From Anaeramoeba flamelloides (taxonomy: Eukaryota; Metamonada; Anaeramoebidae), in assembly GCA_027625915.1 (NCBI GenBank), contig JANTQA010000023.1, forward strand, positions 2,790,001 through 2,854,000: a DNA stretch of 64,000 nt, read 5' to 3'. The notes beneath the pieces were generated by a model that saw only the letters and a program-made list of their open reading frames with translations, did not search any database and was not told where the DNA came from. Positions 1-11,341 of the stretch are shown here, piece after piece. Made by a program: the position numbers and the translations under genes. The stretch's first letter is position 1. Every line of letters begins with the position of its first letter.

Positions 1-605
1 TAACATTAAATTGATGTAAACTTTAGAAAATTTGAAAAAATGGAATTTTTTTATTTATTTTTTATTTTTTTTTACTTGAAAGAAAAAATTGAAAAAATTC
101 AAAATAAAAAAAAAGAGTATTTTTGGTAATATAAAATAAAGAAAATGAACATTTAAAACGTCAATCCAATAACGATTATTATAATAATAATAAATTGTTT
201 GTGAAAATGATCCATAAATAAAAAATGATTATAACATACGTACAATAAACATACCGAGACCTTTTTTTACAACAAAGTAATTATCTTCTAAAAAAAAAAA
301 AAAAAATAATAATACAAATGGAATGTAAACTACCCTTTAAAACACAGATATTCCAAATATTAGAGAAATTACTGAGCATTGTTTTCGAAAAGATTTAAAA
401 TTCAAAAGATATTCAGAATGAAAAAATATAGGATACACATCCACATTGACGAACCATTTGGACTTTTAAAACTTATTTTATTTAATTAATTTAATACACA
501 TAAATAATCAAAATTGATAAATTAAATACCTATGCCACCGTGTCATTGATACATTTTCAAAATAAATAAATATATCTAATTTTTGTAATTTTTTTTTTAA
601 AACAG
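1..605 (+). other. Presumed intron or upstream region of the rhomboid gene
   Basis: No convincing coding stretch is visible here. The segment ends in a T-rich tract followed by AACAG, which is the splice acceptor for the rhomboid exon beginning at 606. The missing N-terminal exon (first membrane helix and luminal loop in relatives) is therefore probably upstream of the window. An A-run lies at about 290-306. Confidence 0.5.
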
Positions 606-3600
606 TTTATAGGATATTCATTTCACCGTTTCTACATTTGGGCTTTTTTCATATTTTATTTAATATGACAACATTTCGTTGGATGGGAACTTCTTTAGAG
701 AAACTGATTGGAAGTGTAAATATGTTTATATTAACATTTTTATTTATAATCTTAAGTGGAATTTTGAACCTTGGAATATCTTATGCAAGTTTAAATTTAT
801 TCAATTATTCACGATTTTATACATCCTGCGGAGTTGGGTTTTCTGGTGTAATTTTTGGGATGATAGTCATCGAATCACGCCTATCTCATCAACGATATCG
901 ATCAATTTGGGGACTGTTTAATGTTCCAAACTCAGTTTATCCAATAGCACTTTTAATTTTCCTCCAACTAATAATGAATCGAGTTTCCTTCATAGGACAT
1001 TTGTGTGGACTATTGGTTGGATATTTATGTAAGTTGTTGTTTTTTGTTTATTTTTTATTTTACTAAAAATTTTATCATTATTTTATAAATTTATTGATTT
1101 CACCATTTTTGCTTGAATAGAAAAAATACATTTATTTTCATGTAAAACCATTCAAGTAGCTCTCAAATACGAATTACCTTCTTTATTTAAACCCATTTTA
1201 AATATTATTTTCAAAAAATGGACAAAAAAGATCTGATTTGGTGAAACCAATCAAAAATTTAATCTTTTACAAATTAGCAATTTCTTATGCATCTCAAACC
1301 ATTTCCACGTATTTTTATAGATCTAATTAATAGACTTTAAATCCATAAATATAAACTTTGTTTCTGTCAAAGTTTACCAATTTTTTTTTTCCAATAGCAA
1401 TTTTTTTATCCGAATTGACCTTTGAAGAAAAAATAAGAAATAAATAGAATAATACACCTCAAAGAATTGTTGATATATGTATGAAAGTAAACTAATTATA
1501 TAATAAATTTTCTTAAAAATTGAAAAACCCATATTCTTAAGTACTCATTGAGAAAAACAACAATGTTCGTTTTGAACTTCTACTGGTTTTTGAATAATAA
1601 ATAGGAAACATTTTTCACTTCATTTTTCATACTTTTCTTTTACAAACCAATTCCCAAAACAAAGTAGGTTGGATTTGTGGACTTGATTTGAAAAAGGAAA
1701 TGAATAAGAAAAATGTTTCTTATTTATTAATCAAATATCAGGATCAAAGATCGAATAGAATTCCAATAGAAATCAATATGATTTCTCAACAATCATTTTT
1801 ACTATTTCAATAACCTTAGAATAACACATTTTTACCAAGTGACTATTGATCTTGCCAATAAAAAATTTTTTGCAACTGAATTAGGTGTAAAAAAAAGAAT
1901 CGAAAAACAAAAATGTACAAAAATGATTTCATTTTTGAAAATTTCCAAAATAAATTTTTCTAATATCTATACAAACCCTTTAAACGTATGTATTTCACTC
2001 ATAACAACTGGGCCCCTTTGACTGGAAAATGGTTTATATATATATATATTTAATCTAATTTTTTTAAACCATATTTTATTTATTTTTATTTACCCAACAT
2101 TAATGGAAATAAAATACAATGCCGAGTTTAACATATGATTCTAATTTAAAAAACAGAAAACGATTTTAAAACTTCAAATAATCAAAAAAAAATCAAAAAA
2201 CAATTTATGTAACACATACATAAAAAATTAGAGTTCTTGGAATTAATCCCAAAAAATAATTTTAGAGTAAATATTAATTTCTATTTCAATTCGCATATAG
2301 TTTTCACAATCATGAGAAAGTTTAAAAAATCTTGATATTGTTATTATTTCTTTAATGGACGAATTTCCAGCCCATCTAGTTTTGCCGTTAGGTTTTCCAG
2401 AATTCAAAAGAATAGAGTAAATCTTTGATTTTATTCTATTCTTTTGAATTATGAAAAAGCGTTGTTAGGTTTTTTTTAATTTCAGAAATTAAAAGAATAG
2501 AGTAAAATCTTTGATTTTTCTCTACCCTTTTGAATCCTGTAAAACATAGGCACTCTACAGCACTTTCAGAATTTCTAAAATTTTCTTTAGTAATTTAATA
2601 TAAGAATCAAAAATAAAAATATTATTTTCTAGTCACTAGGGTCAATAAATGGTGTATCTTTTATTTTTAATAATAACAAAAACTTTATTAATTAATATTT
2701 TCGAATTTTTACATTTTTTTTTAATTCAGATACCCAGCTTTTACAATTATTTTCATAGTCTGGACAATTCCATAGAAAAGGATCCCAATCCCCAATGATA
2801 TCTACATTATTTATTTTTTTACAATAGAAATAAAGCAAAATTTTGATTTAAATTTTTATTCATAACAGAAGAACATCTGTTAAATAATTTGTAAATTTTC
2901 CTAATTTTAAAATCAAAGTAGAACACTTAAAAAAATGCCATTATAACCATAGCATTATGGTATTCTATAAAATCACAAAATTCCATAAAAATCTTGAAAA
3001 TATTGTGATAAAAAAGTAATCGTGATTTTATAATTGATAAAATAAAAGATAAATTAATGATTTTTCCAAGTTAAAAACATTTTGTTTGATCAACAAAAAG
3101 ATCTTCAAAAAATTTTCTAGTTTTTTGAAAAAAAAAAAATAATTAAATTAAGAATGATCCAGATCAAAACGATTATTTTATTTGATTTTGATTTGTTTGG
3201 CAAATTGAGCGATTTTTTACATCAGTGAAAATAATTACCCAAAATAAATAATTATTCGTCTTCGATTTATTTTTGGATTATAAATTCCAATTAATTAAAA
3301 TGCTTGAGGAACTGTCATACTTTCAGACATTTTTTAAATATATGTCTTCAGTTAAATCATTTACTCTGCTTTATTCAAGATAAAGAAAAAGATTTAATTC
3401 TGAAGCTTTCTCATTAACTTAGCCATGTAATCACATATTTACTGTTTGTTTAAGAGCATACTTTCCACTTTATACCCTTCTTCTCCCTAATCTTTACACC
3501 AAATAGAAACTCTCACTATAACTGAAGTGTTTTTTTTTAATTGATCTCAAATATAAATCCCATTTTACTCATAGAAACTCAACCAAAAATGAAAAATTCA

Positions 3601-5061
3601 ATTTCAATTTTTTAAGAAACAACCAATATAAGATTAATTAGAAATAAGAGAAATAATAAACTTCTGGTCAGGGATGATATTCATAAAAGAAATACCTTAA
3701 CAAACTTGTAAATTTTCGAAAAAAATAAAATGTTTAAAAAAGAATTGGTCCACTTTCAATGAAAGTCTCGTGCAAAATTTCACAATTTTTTAAGAAAATT
3801 GAGGTTATGTGATTTCTTTTAAAATAAATACATTTACTAATTAAAGAATCTTATAGTCAACAATTTTAATTTCCCAAAAGTTAATTTAGAGTTTCAAAGA
3901 ATTTTTTATTTTCAAATACCTTTTTTTTAAAAAAAAAAAAAAAAAAAAGAAAAAGAAAAAAAAAAATTTAAAAATCAAAAACAAATTTTATTAAAATTCG
4001 AAAAAATGTTTTTGATCTAAAAATTGGAAATTTTATTTTGAAAAGAATATTGAATTAAACTCATAGAATATATTCTATTTATTCAATAAAACTGACATCT
4101 TTGACTGAAAAAGAATTTAGAATAAAAATTTCTCTTTTAATCTATTTGACTTTAACTTATGAAGGATAATAGGTTACTTTTAAAAAACTCGATCTATTTT
4201 AGATTCAACTGTTTTTTTTTTCCGAATGGACTCTTAATTAGTTTAATTTAACGTTTAGTTTTTGGGGTTATGGTATTGTAATAAATCAATAAAGAAGATG
4301 GAAAGAAAAACAATTTTTGTTCATCAAAATCAATTTGCTTTTCACACTTTTGTTACTTATCATAATTTTTCCTGTCTAATATTTTAGTAATTGAGATTTT
4401 AAATGAAAATGACAATTCTTTGATAATATTTGGTTTTTCATGTTATCATTAAAAATATGCTATTTATATTAGAAAAAAATACGCTTTTTTTTTTTTTTTT
4501 TTTTTTCATTATCTTTGATAAATTTTATAAATAAATTATTTCATCCTTAATTTTCTTCAATAAATTTCTGACTGACAACCTGTAATAGATGTTTATGGAA
4601 AGCTAAATTTTTTATTTTTATCACAAAATTATGTGCAAAAAATTGAGCAACTGATTCCCAAAATATCAGAATCACAAGGCTTTGTTAAAGGAGGAGTTGA
4701 TGTATTATTTGAAGAACAAGACATTCTTCCCGAAAGAATCCAACAAACAACAAATCAATTAACACTTAGTGTACAAAATTTTGTGGCAGAAAATATTTTG
4801 AGAAACGGGCAAAACGCACAAGAGGGACAGCAAGCACAACAAGTACAACAGGTACAACAAAATAACAACGAACAGGAAGACGAAGACACGCCACAAGAAA
4901 AATCTGGGGTTGAAGAAGGTTTAATACCAGCCTTAGAAAATGAAGATTTTTTAAATTTGGACAATATTTCGCTGTCTGGTACAGAACAAGATAATACACC
5001 CCCAGATAATAATTTACCATCACAAGATGACCTTGAAAATGAAAAGGATTCTAAAAATTAA
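606..5061 (+). CDS. RHBDL4/RHBDD1-like rhomboid intramembrane serine protease, 5' partial
   Basis: Rhomboids cut membrane proteins inside the bilayer; RHBDL4 homologues act in ER quality control. Two exons are visible: 606-1028 and 4589-5061, joined by a GTAAGT donor and an AATAG acceptor, with the split codon restoring Tyr. They encode 297 residues. Exon 1 carries the conserved HxxFN segment (HILFNM), the catalytic-serine motif GFSG after a Cys, and the catalytic His in FIGHLCGLLVGY, 52 residues after the Ser. The order and wording match human RHBDD1 closely (CAVGFSGVLF and FAGHLAGILVG). The second exon finishes the last helix and adds a cytosolic tail with a Gln/Asn-rich stretch and acidic clusters, ending in TAA. 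The acidic tail sits where RHBDL4 has ubiquitin- and p97-binding motifs, but no clear motif is seen. The first exon is missing. Catalytic residues are intact, so activity is expected. Confidence 0.9.
1390..2060 (+). repeat. Dispersed repeat family K, copy 1 (interrupted)
   Basis: About 500 bp of sequence here, split by an insertion at 1588-1736, resembles 49430-49890 on the same strand and in part 24125-24400. Shared landmarks in order are a GAATTGTTGATAT-like segment, a TTTTCTTAAAAATTGAAAAA segment, TTCCAATAGAAATCAATATG, and TTAGAATAACAC. The end, around 2005-2030 (GGGCCCCTTTGACTGGAAAA), is also found inverted at about 23720-23750. Nature unknown; probably a decayed transposable element. Confidence 0.6.
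1588..1736. mobile_element. Small MITE-like inverted-repeat element inside repeat K
   Basis: Arms of about 24 bp at 1592-1615 and 1709-1732 are inverted copies of each other with about two mismatches, sharing AATAAATA and GAAACATTTTT. The element separates two halves of repeat K that are contiguous in the copy at 49.5 kb. That supports a genuine insertion of about 150 bp. Confidence 0.55.
2381..2570 (-). repeat. Repeat family B (hairpin-rich), copy 1
   Basis: This copy holds two imperfect hairpins of the form AAAGAATAGAGTAAA ... TTTACTCTATTCTTT and ends with ATAGGCACTCTACAGCAC. The same modules recur at about 19561-19720, 20256-20375, 39950-40330, 43335-43810, 58562-58710, 58985-59312 and 61915-62070. 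The strand is assigned relative to the A-tailed copy at 43.3-43.8 kb. Confidence 0.6.
3915..4090 (+). repeat. A-rich dispersed repeat P, copy 1
   Basis: A poly(A)/AAAAAG stretch is followed by a conserved segment around TTTTTGATCTAAAAATTGG and then AGAATATTGAATTAAAC. It recurs at about 29610-29800 in the same orientation and at about 37320-37510 inverted. The homopolymer at one end is shared between copies. Probably a decayed retroposed or transposed repeat. Confidence 0.5.
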
Positions 5062-5359
5062 GATCAAACAAAGAAAAAAAAAAAAATATCAACCCATTTT
5101 TGAATTTATTGATAAATACCCCCCTTAAAACATATTCCTGTATTTCCAAATTCAATAATATTTTTTTATTGAATTGAATTTACTTTTATAAACATATGAA
5201 ACATATGGGATTGAAGTCCCAGTTTCCATTTTGCCATAAAAAAAAAAGATTAAAAATAAAAAAAAAAAACCTTTCAGATAAATGAATTGTATAAATTGAT
5301 TCAATTTTCAAGAGGTAAATTAAAGAGTTAAATTATTCTTTTAATCTAAAAATCTTTAA

Positions 5360-5500
5360 AAAAAATTTCAAGAATTAGATCTTAATAAATTGATTTTGTA
5401 ATTTCTATAGGTGATAAAAAAAAAAAGACTTTTAAAGTGGATTTTGATAATTTATCACCTTAAGTATAATTTTTAAATCTAATTCCAAAAATTTGGACAT
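5360..5500. repeat. Imperfect inverted repeat (about 140 bp)
   Basis: Outer arms around AATTTCAAGAATTAGATCTT and its near-complement ATCTAATTCCAAAAATTT enclose inner arms ATAGGTGATAAA and TTTATCACCT. It may be a short MITE or a structured element. No other copy was noticed. Confidence 0.4.
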
Positions 5501-5949
5501 AGTTTAAACAGCTGAAAGAATAACAATACGACTCTTTAATCCAATTGGGAAATAATTTTGATTTTACAAACTATTTCATTTTTTGTCTTTTTTCTTTTGT
5601 TTTAATTCCCTTTTTTGCAGTTACGTAATCTGTTTCCTTAGATCAGGAAAATTTTTCCAATGATTGACAGAAGGACAATGTTGGGTTCTTATCAATAGAA
5701 AAACCCGCATACGATTGATCGATGGTATCTAATCATTTAATCGATCAAATAATTGTTGTTGAAATTTCTACAAATTTACCAATACATTTTTTTATTATGC
5801 TCATTTCAATATTTTGGAAATCGATTTTTATTTTTTCGTTTTATATTTTTTTCTTTTTTTTCTTGAAAAATGATTACTTATACAAATATTAAAACTGGGC
5901 AAATTAAATCTGGTTTAATATTACGTTTGGAAAAATACAATAAATTTAT

Positions 5950-6165
5950 TTCTTGTGAGAAAGGAGTAATCAAAGAAAATTTACTAAATAAAAAAGAGAA
6001 GAAGAAAAATAATTAAAATATTAAAGTATACATAAATATTATATCATTTACATGGCCAATTTAAAAATTATCTATTCCTGAAACAGGAGGAGTAGAAACC
6101 CTATAGAACGATTATTAAAAAAAGATTCCACAAACTGTGATTATTAATTGACATTCCAGTACTCA
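5950..6165 (+). repeat. Dispersed repeat D, copy 1 (uninterrupted)
   Basis: This roughly 216-bp unit runs from GTGAGAAAGGAGTAATCAAA to ACATTCCAGTACTC. It recurs in the same orientation at 58860-58985 plus 59312-59410, where repeat B is inserted in the middle. A partial copy lies at about 39655-39790. Shared landmarks are GAGAAGAAGAAAAATAATTA, CCTGAAACAG and GATTCCACAAACTGTGAT. Confidence 0.65.
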
Positions 6166-7112
6166 GAAAAAAACCAAATCAGAAATAAAAATCACAATTC
6201 AAGCTATTAATTCTGTATTGTTGATTAACATTCCAACAACCTATGATTCTTTTTCTTGACTCAGTTAATGAATCATAAACTGATTATTCAAATAGTTATT
6301 TACCAGTAACTGATAAAAGAAAAAGTAGTGTTAGATTACACATTTGGTACGCAAAATAGTAAAGTATAACCAGATACACACAAAATAATCTTTTTCCCGA
6401 TTTCATTAGCATGAGACATTAGGTTGAAATATAGACAAATTTCTGATTTTTTCTCGTATTTTCTCAATAAATGTGAAAGGATTTCCACTTCCCTTTCATT
6501 TTCCTTTTTTGCAAAGACAACAAGGAGAGATTTCAAAAAATTGAGTCTAATCTGAATGTTCAAATCATTTGTTTAGTCTTTTTTTTTGACGTTGTTTATT
6601 GGGTAACAATTGAGTGAATTGAGAATCCTCAAATAAAACGAAGATATCAAAATTACAAAAAGAAGGAAAAAGTAGAAGAAATATTATCCTATTTAATTAT
6701 CTTATAACAGTCTTAAAAAAGACAAACCGAATGATAAATAATAACATAATTCTTATTTTCTGTGATGAAAGGAAAAATATTTCTTAGGGTTATTGGTTAA
6801 ATTTTGAATTGTTTTATTGTTTCTAAAAGAACCACTAAAACAGATCTTTAACACAATTTTGCAGACAATTTCGTATTTTTATTTCAATCACAGAATTTAT
6901 TTGAACTGTAAGAACAAATCAGACTTGTGAACCGTGACTAGATTTAAAACAGTCACTTAAGGACAAAGGAAGTCAATTTTGAAATCAATTTGAGAAAAAA
7001 CCTATCAGAACAATATTTTATTTTTTATCTTTTGTTTTCAATATTTAATATCCGTAAAAGACTATTTTTATTTTAGTGTTCATTAAAAAAAAATTATTTT
7101 TAACAAGTCTAA

Positions 7113-7203
7113 ATGTCAGAAAGTAGTTTTTCGGAGGATAGTAGCGAACAAGAAAAGGAAAAGGAAAAGGAAACGGAAACAGAAACAGAAACGGAAAAAG
7201 AAA

Positions 7204-7235
<32 letters not shown>

Positions 7236-7579
7236 AGAAAAAAAAAGTCCAAAAAAAAAAGAAAAAGCCATAAGAGGAAAAAAAACAAAAAAACAAAGGA
7301 TAAAGAAAAAGAACCGAACAGTGAAGAGTTTTCAAAATTGTTAAAGCAATTTAATGATATTTCCGCACAAATCGGCAAATTACATAAAGAAAATGCAAAA
7401 GAAAAAAAAAAAAACGAGACTTTCAAAAAATCATTGGATAAGTATAAAAAACAATTGGATGAAACGGAAATTGAATTATCAAAAAAACTCAACAGATATG
7501 CGAAAGACAACAATGTAGAAACGGAAATTGAATTTAAAAAGAAAAAACATCATCGCAAACATTCAAAAAAAAAATCACA

Positions 7580-7616
<37 letters not shown>

Positions 7617-7670
7617 GAGCATTTGTGCTACCAATTACAGATTTATAGAAGGCTTTTTTTTTTTTTTTAA
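7113..7670 (+). CDS. Lys/Glu-rich low-complexity protein (185 aa), function unknown
   Basis: An ATG at 7113 opens a 185-codon frame. Residues 1-15 are Ser/Glu-rich and about 14-40 are KE and ET dipeptide repeats. About 40-68 are almost pure Lys/Arg, 70-130 are a charged segment likely to be helical or coiled-coil, and 135-165 are His/Lys then poly-Lys. The A-run at about 7579-7615 encodes the poly-Lys, so the last 15 residues and the stop depend on that run being correctly sequenced. The middle segment is more complex than a simple repeat and reads as coding. KEKE-type proteins are common in some protists and often nuclear or RNA-associated; no function can be assigned. Confidence 0.5.
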
Positions 7671-9029
7671 AAAAAAACAATTTGTGGTTGGATCTATTTC
7701 TTGATCAAGACAAGAAACTGAATTTTCATTTTACAAAAAACAAAGATCAAATATTTGAAATATTTGAACAAAGATCCTCTTTTCTTTTAATAACCTTTTA
7801 AAAGAAAAGAAAATTTTGGAACAAATAATCTTATAAACCAATAATGAATTTATATTGTGAGTCGCCACTTTACTCTTTTTTACTCGTTCTTGAATTTTCT
7901 TTTTTGATATACTGTTATTTGAATTATTAATGAAAAAAAATTTCACTTCATTTTCAATTTCCTTTTTCAAATAGAGTCACAAACTGCAAACTACAGTCCT
8001 CATCTGTGAGAACTCTATTTGGAAAAGAAAATTTTGGAAAATGTTAATGGAAATTTTTCCCCATTTAGATTTCAAATACTACAGAACTCGGAAAATTTTT
8101 TTCAAAAACAAATCTCCAAATTTTGTATTTTTGAAATACACTCACATAATAAACACTATTATACATAACAATTTTGAAAAAGGTTTACAACTTTATTAGG
8201 TATAAATGGGCATTTTAAAAACAAAAAAATGAAAATTTTCAGTAATATTTTTTTCATTTTTAATTGTAAACTTTTTGAATTTTTTAATTGACTTATAAGA
8301 GAGATAAATTTCAAGTATTTTTTTAATAGTCTAAAAAGAAACATATTTTTCAATTTTAAAATAACACAAAATATTTCAATCAAAAGATATCGCTAAATTA
8401 AATTGAAAATCTGATTTTTTATCTGTTTTTGGAATATTTTTTATCATTTTATTTTTTTTACATGTTTGAGTTTTTATATACATTCCCAATTGTTTTCTGC
8501 AAATTGCTTTCACATTTATTCTTTTTTCAATCTTAATGTTCAATCAAAAATTAATTCATTGCAACTTTTTTCATTGAAAAAATACCCCAAATATAGATGT
8601 TTTTTTCAAAAGTCGATATTTTTGAAAAAAGGAGGTATTCCAATCTTAATTGTGTTTAATATCTATCTTTTGAAAATTACAGAAAATTATCATACCTTTG
8701 AAAAAAATAATTTATTAAAGATGTATAACGGAAATCCATTCTGTAGTTTTTGCTAACTTTAATTGTGAGAATTTATTTTTTCCTTGTAGTGCAGTTTGAA
8801 AATGGTAATTTTGTTTTCTACTATTTAAACACCAAATATATTCTGGTCAATTCACCAAATCACAAATTGGGATTACCAAACATATTTTTTTTCTTCTTTT
8901 TATTGATAAATTTATAGACAAGAAACCCATACTGGTATTTGAAAAATAAATTGTACAGATTTTATTATTCATTACAATTATTTTTTTAAATAAATTCTGT
9001 CTTCAAACAAATAAATTGTTAATTATAGT
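7671..9029. other. Intergenic region containing repeat C
   Basis: This segment is largely occupied by repeat C copy 1 (8086-8793). No gene is supported; open frames within it fall inside the repeat. Confidence 0.5.
8086..8793 (+). repeat. 0.7 kb dispersed repeat C, copy 1
   Basis: About 708 bp are collinear with 50531-51240 (about 710 bp) on the same strand. By eye the copies are roughly 80% identical over the full length. Landmarks include CATAACAATTTTGAAAAAGG near the left, TTTTCAAAAGTC in the middle, AATAATTTATTAAAGATGTA near the right, and a shared right end at CTTGTAGTG. No clear inverted termini or coding capacity were found. The shared ends suggest a mobile unit of fixed length. Confidence 0.7.
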
Positions 9030-9228
9030 CTCCATTTATTGATTTTTTTATTGTTTGGGCCCTTTTTATGGTGTTGTGTATTGGGCTTGTATTGAATGTA
9101 TTCATAATCCTAAACCAAACGAATATTGTAGAATTTTACAAAAAAATAAAGAATCAGCTAGATGTATATTCCCTGAAAATTTCAAATACAAATTTATATC
9201 AGAAAAAAAAAATTATTTAATTTCATAA
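9029..9228 (+). other. Short island with coding-like composition, two open frames
   Basis: Between about 9029 and 9228 base composition is less AT-rich and two frames are open for more than 50 codons. One frame follows an AATTATAG acceptor-like site at 9028 and would read a hydrophobic helix (VWALFMVLCIGLVLNVFII). The other, ending in TAA at 9226-9228, has the A/T-ending codons typical of genes here and reads GVVYWACIECIHNPKPNEYC. Neither has a start codon or a second exon that I can connect. It may be an orphan last exon, a gene relic or chance. Confidence 0.25.
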
Positions 9229-9302
9229 AGAAGTTCTATTTTTAATTCGTATTTCAAATCATTTACTTTGATATTTTATGTATTTTTTGTACTTTGCTTG
9301 TA

Positions 9303-9499
9303 CAGTCAGTTTCACTTTTAAGGAACAAACTTTCAACGAAATTTAAGGCACAAAAAAATCTCAAATTAAGGCACAAAATTTGGAATTTTTTTTTTACAAT
9401 TTATTTTTACTAGAATTTGAATTTTGTGTTTTAATTTGAGATTTTTATTGTGTAATTAAATTTTGTTGAAATTTTGTGCCTTAAAAGTGAATTTGACTG
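9303..9499. mobile_element. MITE family A, copy 1 (197 bp, TA-flanked)
   Basis: The element is nearly one long palindrome. It starts CAGTCAGTTTCACTTTTAAG, carries the submotifs AATTTAAGGCACAA and AAATCTCAAATTAAGGCAC, and ends with their reverse complements and GACTG. It is flanked by TA on both sides, as expected for Tc1/mariner-type insertion. Four more copies are in the window. Confidence 0.8.
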
Positions 9500-9835
9500 T
9501 ACATTATTTATGAAAATGAAAAAATAATAAGATTTTTTTTTTAATATTATTTATTACTAATTAACAATTTATTATCTCCCATTACCATAACTAGTTTTTT
9601 GGTGTTCTCTAACTATAAGGAAACATAATATTTTTCAAAACAATTAAATCAATAAAATTTATATTCAAGACCTAAATAAAATATTATACTGTTTAAAAAT
9701 AACAAGTTAAATCTTTTTATTATTGTTGTCTTGATATTTATTTATCATTAGCTTATCTTTGATTTTTTTTACAAAATAATAATAATAAAATTAATCTGTT
9801 ATACAAATTTATTTTTGGTTCAGTAATGTTATATA

Positions 9836-10031
9836 CTGTCAGTTCCACTTTTAAGTCACAAACTTTCAACTAAATTTAAGGCACAATAAAAATCTCAAAT
9901 TAAGGCACAAAATTTGGAATTTTTTTTTACAATTTATTTTTACTTGAATTTGAATTTTGTGCATTAATTTGAGATTTTTATTGTGCCTTAAATTTCGTTG
10001 AAAGTTTGTGACTTAAAAATGGAACAGACTG
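9836..10031. mobile_element. MITE family A, copy 2 (196 bp)
   Basis: Same palindromic structure as the copy at 9303. The left flank is TA; the right flank is mutated. It lies only about 340 bp from copy 1. Confidence 0.8.
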
Positions 10032-11341
10032 GATTTATAAAATATTACTAATAACATTTTAAGTTCTTATTTCATTAATTTAATTTAAAAATATTTTTTT
10101 TTATTTGAATATTCTATTTTATTTTGAGTTAAATTATTGTTTTATTGAAATTTATTGTAGAGGACATGCCTAGAAATAAAAAAAAATAAAAAAACAAATT
10201 TATGTATTGGTATTCGAAATATAAATATTTTTGATTATTTTTGTATTGTTAGAGACTTATAATTTTTCAGTTTATAATAATGATTTATCTATTCAATTTG
10301 ATCTAAGGGATCTCCCAATATAATTATATTAATAATATATTCTTAATAAGAATAATTTAAGTTTGTATTGATATTAAAATGAGTAATTTTGAGAAATTTC
10401 AGGTAAAAATTGTCTTAGTAAAAAACCATTTTTATAGATTTCTAATAATAGTAATATTTCATTTTATTAATACCAATAATATCATATTTAACTCAAAAAA
10501 AATCTAAGAAAGTATATTTTTTGTACAATAACAATAAAAAAAATTATATTCTATTCATTTATTTTTTTTTTTTGTAATATTTTTATTTTGGGGAAAGTGA
10601 TAGACATTATAAAAAAAATTAGATTTATTCAAATTTTTCTATCTGTTGGTGTATTCATTGTTTTTGTTTGAAAAGTTTTCTCTTGTAGGAAAACGATAAG
10701 AATTTTTCACTGAAATAATCAGGAAAAAAATGTTGTTACTGGGCAAACTACTATCACACACACTGTAACAAAAAAAAAAAAATAAAAAAAATAAGGGTGT
10801 TAAACTTATAGAGTATTAGAAAAAAATAATATTTTTTCTAAAATTTTTAATTACCATTCTAAATATTAAATTCTAATTATGGTTTTCACTAGAAAATTGT
10901 GGTTTTAAAATCTTCAACATACTAGCAAAAAAAAAATCATTTTTACATGATTCTTGCTCTTATTCGTGTTATTTGTGAACAAAATCAATGGAAATAATTA
11001 AAATTCTAGAATTAAAATTAATAAAAAAAAATTTCTCAAGTGATAGATATTTAATTTATAATTAATTTCAATTCTAATTTTATTAATTGTTTCCTTTGTC
11101 CAATTTCAAATCTTATTGGTTTTAAAATGGAAATAATACTTGAATTTAATATCATAATGAAAAATCAATTTAGTTTGATAACATTTTTTTTCTAATAGTT
11201 CCACAGACAAAAACAGAAATGTAACCAATTGTTCATCAATCACTTTTAACAGAGTTTCTTGAAAAAAAAGAGTTCAAGTAAATAATTCTAAAAAAACTGA
11301 ACATTTTTCATTTTTTTTAATTTAATTATCATTTTTTTTTT

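Larger units (their letters stand above)
1029..4588 (+). other. Long intron (3.56 kb) of the rhomboid gene
   Basis: The intron is phase 1, from GTAAGT to AATAG. It contains a copy of repeat family K (about 1390-2060) that is itself interrupted by a small inverted-repeat element (1588-1736), a copy of the hairpin family B (about 2381-2570), and an A-rich repeat P copy (about 3915-4090). The rest is featureless AT-rich sequence with no coding potential that I can support. Confidence 0.8.
5062..7112. other. Intergenic AT-rich region
   Basis: No gene is supported. It holds an imperfect inverted repeat at about 5360-5500 (inner arms AGGTGATAAA and TTTATCACCTT; outer arms around AGAATTAGATCTTA), and repeat D copy 1 at about 5950-6165. 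The remainder is low-complexity AT-rich DNA. Confidence 0.5.
9229..11341. other. Intergenic region with two MITE-A copies
   Basis: Apart from MITE A copies at 9303-9499 and 9836-10031, this is AT-rich sequence with poly(A)/poly(T) runs and no supportable gene. Confidence 0.5.

Noticed and set aside
7045-7513. Two minus-strand frames rich in Phe, Leu and Ser
   Set aside because: Antisense of the Lys/Glu repeat protein; no independent coding signal.
8466-8756. 96-codon frame
   Set aside because: Wholly inside repeat C; the frame is not preserved in the second copy at 50.5 kb.
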